Below, piece after piece: positions 33,982 through 45,600 of a DNA stretch of 64,000 bases. The notes beneath the pieces were generated by a model. The model did no database searches. It was given only the letters and a program-made list of their open reading frames with translations, and was not told the origin of the DNA. The stretch is from Impatiens glandulifera (Eukaryota > Streptophyta > Magnoliopsida > Ericales > Balsaminaceae): assembly GCF_907164915.1 (NCBI RefSeq), contig NC_061867.1, positions 37,857,338 to 37,921,337 of the forward strand. Direction: 5' to 3'. The translations under genes and the position numbers were made by a program. The first letter of the stretch is position 1; every line of letters starts with the position of its first letter.

Positions 33982-36962
33982 TCAATATTCATTATCTTCG
34001 TCGTGTTTTTCTGTACATAATTTGTATCCATTTACTTTACACCAAACATACATAAACGAGTACATACTTGGACCTTCTCCTAAGATCTTGAGGTCTCTTG
34101 ATATGTCGTTAAATTCTTCTAATTGGGCGACCTATATATATACCCGAAATGAAGTTGTTAAAATGAATAAAAAGAGTTAGGATATATGGTTTATAATTTA
34201 CTCACTCGATACTTGAAATAGGCGGTAAACGTTTCTCCACGGGACTCGTTGTTATTGCAATACTACATATAATCTCTGCAAATAGATCGAATATTAAATA
34301 GCATAATCTTTAATGCTAATTAGTAACAGCAACATATAATCTTACATGTAAAAAGGTTCTGCCTTGGGGCAATTTTTCAAAATGTAAGAATGAGCTGTCA
34401 CTCGATCGATATAATCCAAGTTGTATATTTTTCCGTTAGATAGGTCTTCCAACGATGCAAATATTGAAATGCCCGAGATTTCAGCTTGTGCATTTTCTTG
34501 CTCTTCTTCCTCCATATACCTGGCACATAAACTAATACTCTCATTTACAAGATAGCACTCGCTTATAGAGGCTTTAGGGTGGTTATTATTCCGCAAATAT
34601 CTTTTCATTGTACCCATGTAATGTTCAAACGGATACATCCATCTATACTGAATAGGTCCCCAAGCAAAGCCTCAAATGACAAGTGAACCGAGAGATGCAT
34701 CATGATGTCGAAGATTGACGGCGGAAAAATCATTTCAAATTTGCAAAGTGTCAATGTAATATCCATGTACAATTGTTCGAGGTCCTCTTGAATCAACTCT
34801 TTGAAGCACAACAACCGAAAGAACCGAGACAAATTTACTAACGCATCATACACATTATTTGGAAGTAATCCATGGGTTGCTAAAGGAATAAGATATTCCA
34901 ACAAATTGCGACAATCATGACTCTTTAATCCCGAAATCTTTTTCTCTTCCAAATTTACACAATTGCTGATATTTGAGCAAAAACCATCATGCAACTTGAG
35001 ATCATTCAAGAATTAACAAAGACATTTTTTATTTTCGGATGTCAAAGTGAAAGACGCTTCTGGATAATGAACAACTCCTTCATCATTTATAGGATGTAAC
35101 CATGATTTTATGCCTAAGAGTTGTAAGTCTTTACGGGATTTAGGACCATCCTTAGTCTTCTCTTTCACATTCATTATTGTTCCCAAAACGCTATCACAAA
35201 TATTTTTCTCAATATACATCACATCCAAATTATGTCTCAATAATAGTGATTTCCAATAAGGCAAACGAAAGAAAATGCTATGTTTGTTCCAATTGTCTCC
35301 CCGCGTTTCATGATATATCTTGGTTTTTTTGCTCAGATTCGTACTAAGAATTATTTCATCTAGGTCTCGTGCTTGCTCGTAACTTTCTTGCCCCGTTAAC
35401 AATCTAGGGGGCTCTCTATAATCAGTTCGACCATCAAACGACTCTTTATCCCTTCTATAATTGTGCTTTGGTGGAAAGAAGCGTCTATGACCCTTGTAAC
35501 ATTGTTTGGAACCATGAACTAATCGAAGAGATACCGTGTCGTTGTTACAACAAGGACAAGCGAATTTACCTTTCTTACTCCAGCCTGATAAATTCGCGTA
35601 GGCGGGAAAGTCGTTAATGGTCCACAACAACGCCACTCGCATGTTAAAGTATTGCGAGGTGTGTGCATCAAACGTTGTCACACCAGTTTGCCACAGTTCA
35701 GTCAACTCGTCGATCAATGGCTGGAGAAATATATCAATTGCATCTCCCGGACTCTTTGGACCCGAAATTAACATAGATAAAATAAAATTGCTCGAATCCA
35801 TGCAAATAGTGAGTGACACATTATAAGGAACGAGAATAACCGCCCAAACACTGTATGATTTTTTCCCATTTGCAAATGGTTGAAACCCATCGCTTGATAA
35901 ACCTAGTCTTATGTTTCGAGATTCCGACGCAAAATCTTTATAATTTTCATCAAACGTTTTCCAAGTTAATGAATCAGCGGGATGTCTCAACGTATCACTA
36001 TCAACTCCTCCTTCTTTATGTCATCTCATCATTGAAGCCGTTTTTGAGGACATGTATAGTCTTTGCGGTCTTGGTATTAAAGGGAAATATCTCAACACCT
36101 TTTTGGGAATGAATTTACCATTTTTCTTCTCTCGAACTGCCCCACTTGTTTGGTTAACTTTCCATCTTGAAAGACCACAAACTCTGCAAGAATTTTCATT
36201 TTTGTCGTCATTTCAAAATAGAATACAATTGTTCTTACATGCGTCTATCTTGTCATATTTAAGCCCAATATCAGTAATCAATTTTTTACTTCCGTAGTAT
36301 GAGTTTGGCAATTGAGCGTCAATCGGTAATATGTAGTCTTTAAGTAGACGCAGCAACATATCGAACGAAGAATTTGTTCATTGAAATACATTTTTTATGT
36401 GAAGTAGTTTCAGTAGTGTTGATGATTTTGTTATTCGAGCACCTTCATACAATGGTCGTTTGCAATCATCAAGCAATTTATAAGATCTATGCGCATCTTT
36501 GACTTGTTCATGGTTGTTCGGGACATCATTAACGTTGGAGAACATATCGTTTATAAATTCGTGCATATAACGTTCTTCATTGACCACTTCATTAATTGTA
36601 TTATACATCTCCGGTCTCGCATCGTTGAATTCCAACACGACATCCTCCGACTGATCATCGTCATCATCATCATCGAAGTCATCGACATCTTCATCGACAT
36701 CGTCATTAACCACTTGAGTAGTACGTCTCTTTTCTCCATGAAAATACCAGTACTCATAATGAATATTTATTCCATAAATGATGAGGTGAGTCTTCACTTC
36801 GTCTATTTCCATAAACGGCGTGTTCAATCATTTCACGCAAGGACATTTCACTGTTTATCGGGATGTACTCCTAACAGCAAACTCGAGGAATTTGTCAACA
36901 CCTTCCTCGTAATCTGGATGATCTCGACGTAAGGTCATCCAGCTTTTATCGGGTAATTCCAT
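33982..36962 (-). pseudogene. TNP2-type CACTA transposase of CACTA-2, decayed
   Basis: The catalytic transposase of the element. From 36962 it starts MELPDKSWMTLRRDHPDYEE (transposase-associated domain, CPC motif), then an FHGEKRR piece and an Asp-rich linker. Transposase_21 covers about 36200-35000: CRVCGLSRWKVN, RHPADSLTWKTFD, LLWTINDFPAYANLSGWSKK, CPCCNNDT, IFFRLPYWKSLLLRHNLDVM. DUF4218 follows (35009-34345): LKSHDCRNLLEYLIPLA, CKFEMIFPPSIFDIMMHLSV, MYPFEHYMGTMKRYLRN. A short region with LKILGEGPSMYSFMY and CKVNGYKLCTEKHDED follows and stops at 33982, so the usual DUF4216 end is missing. Defects include stops near 36850, 36200 and 36020, a gap near 36370, and a frameshift at about 34630. 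Confidence 0.9.
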
Positions 36963-37089
36963 GTTTCTAATAAAATGGAAAACAACCTGCATTATTATTT
37001 AATTACTTAACTTTGTCTAAATTAATTAGGATTACATAATCTCTACCTAATCTATCATTATCCAACCAAAATTCTACATAAACAAACAA

Positions 37090-38060
37090 TAATAAAACCT
37101 AACATAAATCAAACTTAAATCTAACATACATATAATCTAACATTATTTCATTCATACACATTTCAAATAATTCAATTCTAATCCAACATCATTTTATTCA
37201 TACACAATTCATTACATATAACAATTCTAACCTAAAATCAAATCTAATTCAAACCAAATCTAATTCAACATTATTTCAGTCATACACATTTCAAACCTAA
37301 TCTAACATAATCTAACATAAATCAAACATAATCTAACATAATCTAACATGAATCTAACATGAAAATCAAATATAAATCTAACATTAAACTAACCTAACCA
37401 TATATATAATAAACCAACAATAACTAACTTTGCACAAAAAGAGCGACGAAGAAGAGCGAGCGGCTGTAGGTAGATCGATTGAACAATAATAAACCCTATT
37501 AATCAAAAATACCAAATCCAACAAAATCAACATATATAAACACATATACCTATTAATCAAACAATAATAAACCAAATCTAACATGAATCCAACAAAATCA
37601 ACATAAACATATACCACCAAATCAATCCAATAATATAATCAATCTAACAAAATCAAACTAAACTAACATGAATCCAATAATTTTAAACATAATCAAACAA
37701 TAATCTAAACTAATCTAACAATAATATAAACCTAATCTCACAATAATCCAACATAATTAATCCAAAAACAAAATCCAAAACCAATTCCAAAAACAAAATC
37801 CAAAACCAATTCTAAAAACCTAATCCAATAACATAATACAATACATAATCTAAACAAATCTAACAATAATATAAACCTAATCTAACAATAATCCAACATA
37901 ATTAATCCAAAAACAAAATCTAACAACCAATTCCAAAAACCTAAAACAAAAACATAATCCTAAAGCCTAATCCAAAATCTAATCCACAACCAAATTCAAA
38001 ACCTAATCTAACCTAATCTAACATTTAATCAAACAAGAATCTAACAATAATATGGAAAAA
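37090..38060 (-). repeat. AATCTAACAT low-complexity array, CACTA-2 first intron/leader
   Basis: Dense AATCTAACATAAATCAAAC-type repeats between the TNP2 start and the GC-rich leader at 38090-38290. It is the complement of the array in CACTA-1 introns. No gene. Confidence 0.6.
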
Positions 38061-38089
38061 CAATAAACTAACCTTACCTTCAAGCGGCA

Positions 38090-38300
38090 GGCGACGGCGA
38101 CTGGCGGCAGGGCAGTAGGGAGGTGTCGCACCTTTCTTCAATGGGCGGCGTCTTCAGAAGGAGGAAGGGCGTCTTCAATGAACGGCGTCTTCGTCTTCTT
38201 AGTAGTCTTCAATCGGAAGGGCGGCGTCTTTGGAAGAAAGGGGGCGGCGGCGGAAAAGAAAAGGGAAGAGAGAAGAAAGAAATCGGGGAAAGAAGAAGAG
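38090..38300 (-). promoter_or_regulatory. CACTA-2 transcript leader (GC-rich purine/pyrimidine)
   Basis: Read on the minus strand this is a pyrimidine-rich stretch (TCTTCTCCTTTC-like) with GGCGGCGTCTTC on the plus strand. It is followed by a splice donor context (GAAGGTAAGGTTAG near 38085). It occupies the same place as the leader at 40790-40900 and that of CACTA-1, directly inside the subterminal repeats. The plus-strand open frames here are translations of it. Confidence 0.45.
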
Positions 38301-38324
38301 AAAAAAGATTGGGGTTTTTTTATT

Positions 38325-39310
38325 TTAATAGGTCATTTCCGAAAGTTTTATATAAAACTTTTGGTTTTAATAAGTGTCAATTCCGAAAGTTTTATATAAA
38401 ACTTTCGGTTTTGATAAGGGTCATTTCCGAAAGTTTTATATAAAACTTTCGGTTTTGATATCTATTTCCGAAAGTTATATAATTAACTTTCGGAATTATC
38501 ACTTCACAAATTGTTAAATTAAATGGTTTCTCACCTTCTAATTACCTTGAACCACATTAATTTAACACATTTGTTATCCTTAAAATATTGCACAATCCAT
38601 ATGATCAAACATTATACACATTCATAAAATAATCAAACATAAACATTCATATACACTTCTCTATATAATCAAACACAATCATAAACATTTTAACATTAAA
38701 CACAATATTAAGTTTTAAAATACAACACACAATTGATTATATTAGTTAGGAGTCTATATTGGAATGTAAAAAACACTTTAATTTAAAAAATTGAGAAGTG
38801 GAAATTCCGAGAGTTATATCATTAACTTTCGGAAATAGCTATCAAAACCGAGAGTTTTAGATAAAACTCTCGGTCTTGACCTTAACCAGTATGTTTAGGG
38901 GAAGGGTAAAACCGAAAGTTATATCATTAACTTTCGGTTTTGATAGCTATTTCCGAAAGTTAATTATATAACTTTCGGAATTATCACTTGTCAAATTGTT
39001 AAATTAATTGGTTTCTCACCTTCTAATGACCTTGAACAACATTAATTTAACACATTTGATATCCTTAAAATATTGCACAATCCATATGATCAAACATTAC
39101 ACATATTCATAAGATAATCAAACATAAACATTCAAATATACTTCTCTATATAATCAAACACAATCATAAACATTTTAACATTAAACACAATATTAATTTT
39201 TAAAATACAACACATAATTGATTATATTAGTTAGGAGTCTAGATTAGTAGGTTAAAAACAAAATAATTTAACAAATTAGGAAGTGATAAAACCGGAAGTT
39301 ATACCATTAA
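38325..39310. repeat. CCGAAAGTT subterminal repeats with a 485-bp tandem duplication
   Basis: Hairpin pairs of TTCCGAAAGTTTTATATAAA and its complement at 38330-38495. Then two direct copies of a unit with the same start (CGGAATTATCACTT at 38491 and 38976, offset 485 bp). Both run through TAAATTAA.TGGTTTCTCACC and ATCCATATGATCAAACAT to TTAGTTAGGAGTCTA.ATT. Confidence 0.8.
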
Positions 39311-39339
39311 CTTTCGGTTTTGATGTGTATTTGCGAAAG

Positions 39340-40060
39340 TTTTGAATAAATCTCTCGGTCCTGACCTTAAACAGAATGTTTCTGGGAAGGGTCAAAACCG
39401 AAGGTTTTCAAATAAACCTTCGGTTTTATCTTTACCCATACTTAGAATTTTTCTGTTTTTTTTAAACAAGGGTCAAAACCGAAGGTTTTCAAATAAACCT
39501 TCGGTTTTTACCCTTATCCATACTACAAAAATTTATGTTTTTTTAAACAAGGGTCAAAACCGAAGGTTTTCAAATAAATCATCGGTTTTTACCCTCACCC
39601 ATACTTAGAATTTTTTCCGATTTTTTTAAAAAAGGGTCAAAACCGAAGGTTTTCAAATAAACCTTCGATTTTACCCTTACCCATACTTAGAAATGTTTCT
39701 ATTTTTTTTAAACAAGGGAATAAACCTTCGGTTTTTACCCTTACCCATACTTAGAATTTTTTATGTTTTTTTCAAACAAGGGTCAAAACCGAAGGTTTTC
39801 AAATAACCTTCGGTTTTTACCCTCACCCATACTTAGAATTTTTTCCGATTTTTTTAAACAATGGTCAAAACCGAAGGTTTATTTGAAAACCTTCGGTTTT
39901 GACCCTCCCCAACACAGAAAATTTCCTGTTTTTTTTAAACAAGGGTCAAAACCGAAAGTTCATTTGAAAACCTTCGGTTTTGACCTTTTAAATAAGTGTC
40001 AAAACTGAAGGTTTAGTTAAAATCCTTCGGTTTTGGCCATGCTGTTTTTAAAAAAAAGGT
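39340..40060. repeat. CCGAAGGTTT subterminal hairpin array
   Basis: About nine hairpins of the form AACCGAAGGTTTTCAAATAA followed by ACCTTCGGTTTT, spaced about 75-90 bp apart. They are separated by GGGTCAAA and CCATACTTAGAATTTTT words. The plus-strand open frames at 39342-40008 are repeat translations. Confidence 0.8.
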
Positions 40061-40212
40061 GAAAAACAAACCAAAAGAAAATAATTCATGAACAACATAT
40101 TAAAAACCAAACCAAAGATAATAATAATAATTCATAATTATGAAAACAAAAGACATCAAAATGTCATCGTTCGTACGGAAAAGAAAACACATAATTAATC
40201 AAACGATATAAT

Positions 40213-40503
40213 CTAGAAATTATTAGATGGGGGAGGAGAGGGTGGTTGATTTTGTCGACTCCTTAACAATTCAAGTTGTTGTTCGAGATTCTCTAATTTC
40301 TGTGCCATTTCAGCCCTGTCCGCTTTAATTTCACTCAGCAATCGGCCTCTTTCCGCATCCCTCAATCGGATTTGCTCCATTTCCAGCGTCATATTTCTCA
40401 CCTCTTCCTCACGTGCCGCAATTTCTGTTTGTGCTAGCAAAGTCTTGTAATACCGAGATAGTTTCTCCGTTGTACGCCGAAGACTATGCCATGACTCACC
40501 CAT
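40213..40503 (-). pseudogene. Second Transposase_24-type carboxy terminus (short coiled-coil ORF)
   Basis: 96 codons: MGESWHSLRRTTEKLSRYYK, then a continuous coiled coil (EEEVRNMTLEMEQIRLRD, ADRAEMAQKLENLEQQLELL) and a proline-rich end (NQPPSPPPSN). It parallels the coiled-coil and proline-rich ends of the two Transposase_24-type genes at 24300-24772 and 32944/20020. The upstream conserved exons are absent, so this is an internally deleted copy. It could still make a small coiled-coil protein, but that is speculative. It is flanked on both sides by CCGAAGGTT subterminal repeats and by its own leader (40790-40900), suggesting a deletion derivative fused to CACTA-2. Confidence 0.7.
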
Positions 40504-40512
40504 CCTAAATGC

Positions 40513-40540
40513 ATTTAATATATATATATATATATATATT
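40513..40540. repeat. (AT)n microsatellite
   Basis: A run of TA dinucleotides just upstream (minus strand) of the short coiled-coil ORF. Confidence 0.9.
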
Positions 40541-40904
40541 AATCAAACAAAATAACCGTAACCTAAATCTAATATAACTTAAATCAAACACAATAACAAA
40601 TCTAACAAAATCATATATATTTAACAAACTAACCTAAATCTAATCTGAACAATAACAAATCTAAATCAAATTACCAAACAAATAATCTAAACTAGCCTAA
40701 ATCTAGATAATATAAACTACATGATAAGAAATCTAAATCTAATGATAAACAACAAAAAAAACAAATCAATCTAACCTGAACGCGAGAAGACAAAGAAGAG
40801 AAGCGGCGGTGGAGGAGGCGGTTGCGGCGCGGAAGAGAGAGAAAGGAGAGAGTCGAATAAAAAAGAGAAGGGTTAGGGTTTGTATTTATAGAGGTAGTTA
40901 CCAA

Positions 40905-41377
40905 AGGTTTTCATATTACTTTCGGTTTTGATATTAGTCAAAACGAAGGTTTATTGAAAACCCTTCGGAAATAACCATCACCAAACATAGAATTATTTTT
41001 AATTGTTTTGGGATGAGTTAAAACCGAAGGTTTATTGGAAAACCTTCGCAAACAAGAATTTCAAAAAAGGTAAAACCGAAAGTTCTTTGAATAACCTTCA
41101 TAATTAAAAATGTCAAGTATTGCAAAACCGAAGGTTTTTTTAAAACCTTCGCAATTAACCCACATCCAACACTTAGAATTATTTTTGATTTTTTGGGAAG
41201 GTAAAAACCGAAAGTTCTACAAAGAACTTTCGGTACTAATTAGTAAAACCTAAGGTTTTACACCCCTCTCGGAATCTATTTTTAATACCGAAAGATTTGT
41301 TCCTCTCAGGAGTATATAGGAGAGTTTTATAAAACCTTCGGTAAAAACCGTCGGTAAAGGTCGATTTTTTACCAGTG
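40905..41377. repeat. CACTA-2 right subterminal repeats and terminus
   Basis: Pairs of ACCGAAGGTTTATTGGAAAA and its complement, less regular than at 39340-40060. It ends with ACCGTCGGTAAAGGTCGA and the terminal ACCAGTG (41371-41377). Confidence 0.8.
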
Positions 41378-41963
41378 GTATGTTATCGATTATAATTCGC
41401 CCTATTTCAGAACCAAGTCCCACTACCTTATTCAAGACCAAATTGTCTTTTCTGTATTTGATCTTTTAATTTCACAAAACCCAAGATTTTCCAGTTCATT
41501 CTCAAGAACTTCTTTATTGCTTGTTAGTATTTCAATTTTTTTGTCCAAGATTCTCTTGTTCATTATCTCGAAAGGTGGCTCTAAGCCCATGGATCGGATC
41601 ATTTCGAATTTTGATGACATTATTTTTTTGGTTCCTACTTGCATTCCTAGAATTGTGAAGAGTGGACTCACAACCTATTAGAGTGCCATCAGACTCAATT
41701 TTGCTTGTTTCATATGGCCAAGTATTCTCTATCCCATAGATCTTTGAATTTCAGAAACTTTAGAACCAAGACACTTTTCATCAAGACTGGGAGTAGCAAG
41801 TCCGGTGGTTGAGTAGTATCCGGATCAGCAAGTCCAGGACCAGGCTTAACATGGTCAATATGGCTAGGTACGGTAGCATTATGAGAAGCTCTAGGACTAG
41901 TGTGGCTATGTCCAGCTTTATCAGGACCAATACCCTGACCAGGACCGACGTTTTGAACATGAC

Positions 41964-42960
41964 CTATTCTTGACCAAGACCGGTGCCCTGAAGATGACCG
42001 TTAAGATCTACCCTTACCCACTTCATTCTTTTTCTTATCTTCTTCCTTACCCTTATATGTTCTTGCTTTTGGTTGCCCATCCTATTAGTATCAGTGTGTT
42101 CATTGCTGTTAAGTTCAGACTTGTACACATTTCTCTCAACCTGAGCCTGGTTAGAGTCATTGATACCGCCTTCCTGAGCGTTGTTATTGGCCTTCGATTT
42201 TAGATTATTATTGATTGGACATGTATTCGTAGCGTGTGTGAAAGTGATACACCATATACATCGATTTGGTTTCCATTCGTATTGTATTCCAATGTCAACT
42301 AAATTTCTCAGTCTATCTTTAAGTTCAAGCTTAATTGGAAGAGAGCTACTTGGATGAATTTCGACACTAACTCTGGCCACAGATGCACGCTCGTAGCCTT
42401 CCATCGTTGGGTCAAACATAAGTGGTTTGCCTATAATGCTTGAGATATAGGCCATGCCCATTGAGTTACAGAGGTGTGGTGGAAAATTCTTGAGATTCAC
42501 CCAGATTTGTTCAATTTCAGGTGGTCTATGATTAGTATTAAGTTTCTTGCTCCACTTGTACAACTTGAATCTGTTTCCTCTGATAAAGGTATATTCGCTC
42601 TCTATAATCAACTTTATTTCGCTTCCATTCCTGAAGGATAGAAAGTAGAATCTATGATCATTGATTGTGATCCTCTCCATACTAGAGGATTCCCACTGAC
42701 CCATCAACGTTCTTTTAACCTCAGCAAATGGTGCCTTCATGTTGCCCATAAAGTGACCAACTATGACAAACTCTCATACCTTTATGCATTTTCTTTAATT
42801 TCTGGTGGGAGCTCAAACCGGTGCGGATGATCAAGTGTAATTACCTTTGGGTATAAGGTGTCTATCTAGAATTTTACTTTTTCTGGATCGTTCATGGAAT
42901 TTCCATTCCACACATTTCCTTCTTGCCAGGTTTTGTTTGAGTTGCTCATGATTGTATACA
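41964..42960 (-). pseudogene. LINE ORF1: DUF4283 domain and zinc knuckle
   Basis: RNA-binding ORF1 protein of an L1-type element. The open part runs from 42749 (MGNMKAPFAEVKRTLMGQWE) and continues upstream in another frame (NDPEKVKF, DHPHRFELPPEIKENA near 42890-42790) with two stops. DUF4283 features are FYFLSFRNGSEIKLIIES, KLYKWSKKLN, IWVNLKNFPPHL, MAYISSIIGKPLM and ARVSVEIHPSSSLP. A CX2CX4HX4C knuckle follows (RCIWCITFTHATNTCP, near 42250-42205), then an Asn/Arg-rich tail. About 260 codons are open. It can be translated in part but the locus is clearly decayed. Domain order matches plant LINE ORF1. Confidence 0.78.
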
Positions 42961-43087
42961 CCTTTGTTTTATTACATTTAGAAATTTCCTTCATGGCGTC
43001 AACCGTTCACTTGATCACTTCATCATATTGGTCTTTGTTGAAGAGATTCTAATTCTTTAGATAGTAACTGTTGAACTGAGCATTTAA

Positions 43088-43591
43088 CTAATCATTTCTT
43101 TCTTGGGGCATCGTAATCTCTTGTTTATTAACTTGGAAAAATAGCTTCTTCATCTGGTTTCTCAGTCCTTCCAAATTTGCTATTTCGTTTTTCCTCATTG
43201 ACCATGTTAGACCAGCAGTAGGATCCTTGTTATCAGCTTGAGTATTTTCTTTGTCAGGAATTGCAGCAGTAGGAGGAGCTGAGGAGATGACTGTTTTAGG
43301 ATTGTTATCTTTTATTACTTGTTTGTTCTTTTCGGCCCATCTAACCCTTATATTTCCCACAAAACTGTTGCCTTCAATTGTTCCAATCTTCTTTAGAATA
43401 TCCCCTTGAGTGCTCTTATCTTGTGTGCTAGTTTTTCTCTTTTGAATGCTATCAATTGGAATTTCAGGATCCAGATTAACGAGTGGAGAAAACGCACCCA
43501 TGTTCAATATATTAGGGTTAGCCTCGGGTGTCACAGTTTCCTTGGGATTTACTTCGGCATTCTTCTTGGAACTTGAGTTATTTGCCTTCAT
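43088..43591 (-). pseudogene. LINE ORF1, amino-terminal low-complexity part
   Basis: 167 open codons: Lys/Asn/Ser-rich start (MKANNSSSKKNAEVNPKE), then SPLVNLDPEIPIDSIQKRK, IRVRWAEKNK and a charged carboxy end (LEGLRNQMKKLFFQVNK). It lies about 130 bp upstream (minus strand) of the frame leading into DUF4283, with stops between. It probably belongs to the same ORF1; no independent domain recognised. Confidence 0.5.
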
Positions 43592-43599
43592 GTTTTTCC

Positions 43600-45600
43600 T
43601 TTCTTTGATTTTCGATCCATTCTTACCCTTCTTAGATGTTTTAGAATCATTTGATCATGTTACTTGACTGATCCTTTCAATTTCAGCACATGTTTTGGAA
43701 GAACTATGCCCCTTTACTTTTGGTTTGATCTTTGCTGTTGACATCTTCTTCATGGACTTATGATATTAAAGGTCACATATTATTGTCTTATCATAGTCGG
43801 TGCTATCGTCTGATTCCAAATCAACATCCATGCTTTGTTTCTTTTGATTCGACTGGTGGCTCATAGCTTTGATTGTAGAGTTATCATCTTGTCAATTAGG
43901 ACCGACAGAGGCAACAATTGTATGACCATAAATGTAAGTAGCACCAGGGCTTATGTGAGCAACCAAATTATCTTTTTCAAACTCAGCCAAGCGAAAACCG
44001 TTGGCTAACCCATTATCAGACCCAGTCAAATGAAAACCGTTGACTAATTCTTCTAGTTTCATACATTCTTCACCTCTTATACCCTAACTTATATTCTGAC
44101 TCAACTTATTTGTAGCTTCAATGAGATCCATACCCAGACTCAGATTTTCAAACAGATTGTCATTAATGGTGTCATCAACCAACGAATCAATATAATTCCC
44201 AGCCAAACTTTCACCATTGACTATACCAATCAAGTTCAGTTCATCATCCTTTAGATCTAGTTTATTTGGCTTTTATGATTTAGCTGTATTTATTTCTATG
44301 ACCAACTCCAACTCAGATCCAATTTCTTCAGTGTTTCCAGATTCTGTTAGACTTTGTCCTTCAACAGTTTCAGCTAGATGTGTAAGTTGTTTAGAAGATC
44401 CTGCAATTTTAGCCTCAGTTTCAGAATCCTGGGCGCATTTAGTGTCTTCTGTCCAACTTTTTTCTAGCCTAGTCCATAGTCTAGTTGTCTGACTTTTCAT
44501 CTGATCCTTAGTAGGAAAGGTAGACTTAGCATTCTGATCGTCAATAGAACCTAAGACTTTCAGTTTTATAAGATTCCCATTGCAGAACAAGATTATGAAA
44601 TTATGTCATTCTTTAGACCCAATGCACTCTAAGCAGCTGATATCTCCAACTTTGTAGAGGAAATTTCAATATGACTCATTTTTCCCAGTTCAGTATCCTC
44701 TTTAGCAGGATCGATAAACTCTGTTTTCTGATCTTTCTCTGCACCTGAATAACCCAATCTGTAATATTTTCCCTGTTTCTGAAACTAATCCCGACCTTTT
44801 ATATTCTTTGAACCTACTAATTCTCGACCAGTAGTCTTATTCAGCTCTGTCATATTTACCTTAGTAGGAACCCCAATACCAACTTCAGTAGGATCATTCA
44901 AAACACACATAGATCTTAGTTTAATGTTTTCACCCGATGCAAAAACATACCTCAACATTGAGCTTTCAATAGGATCCGATAAACCTGTACAATTTATGTC
45001 ATTTTCCTACATTACCTTAGAGTCCTTTTGACAGATTATTTCCAACATTGGGACTGAATTTTCTGTACAAGCAACCCGATTGTCATCAGTTTTAGCCAGA
45101 CAAGATTTCAAATCTAATTTCCCAACAGAATGACCGGTCAGGTCTAGGGTACCAACTAGAGACCCTAACGGTCCATTCTGTGTAGAAATTCTAATAACAA
45201 TGGATATTTATGGAATTAAAGTCCTATCATTTCTATATGTAGTACTATCTTTTTCTATCAATTCAGTCCTATCATTTCTATTATGAATATGCATATCATT
45301 ACAGTATGAATCCCCAATAGAACTATTCTCATATAATTCATCAGCATGTGGAAAAGAACTCATACCCGATGATGTATTTGGCATAGAATAATAGGCGCAT
45401 TTTCTCCATTTTTTAGAACTTCATCCATGATTTTTGGCTTCTGCTTCCTAAGATTTTTAAGAGACCTGCGAGTTCGTCTATCAGCCCTAGCCTTGTTGTT
45501 TGTCGACGGCCCCTTCAGCACATTCTTAGGATCATCAGGGAGGACTTGAATGATGCCCCTTGCCCGAGTAACAACACTGGACGGGCGCGTACCAGTCATT
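43600..45600 (-). other. Decayed acidic/serine-rich coding-like stretch upstream of ORF1
   Basis: Several minus-strand frames (45599-45360 with RGIIQVLPDDPKNVLKGP and RADRRTRRSLKNLRKQK; 44590-44273 with acidic/Ser-rich content) are separated by stops. The composition looks coding-derived but no domain is recognised. It may be an unusually long ORF1 amino part or a second captured sequence. Confidence 0.4.

Larger units (their letters stand above)
19143..41377 (-). mobile_element. CACTA (En/Spm) transposon CACTA-2, host of nested insertions
   Basis: The right terminus, read on the minus strand, is CACTGGTAAAAAATCGACC at 41377. The best left terminus is CACTAATGAAAATGGGGAC at 19143. Behind both ends lie arrays of short inverted pairs (CCGAAGGTTT/AAACCTTCGG on the right, CCGAGAGTT/AACTCTCGG on the left, 19215-19780), as expected of CACTA subterminal repeats. 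On the minus strand it holds a TNP2-type pseudogene (33982-36962) and a Transposase_24-type pseudogene whose last exon is cut by CACTA-1. Net length without CACTA-1 is about 9.8 kb. The 3-bp flanks (ATT and GTA) do not match, so the left end or the integrity of the element is uncertain. Two leader regions (40900 and 38290) suggest it may be two fused elements. Confidence 0.7.

Noticed and set aside
36489..36932. 147-codon plus-strand frame
   Set aside because: Shadow of the minus-strand TNP2 acidic linker.
39342..40008. Plus-strand frames repeating KGQNRRFSNKPSV
   Set aside because: Direct translation of the CCGAAGGTTT hairpin array; no start context or homologous domain.
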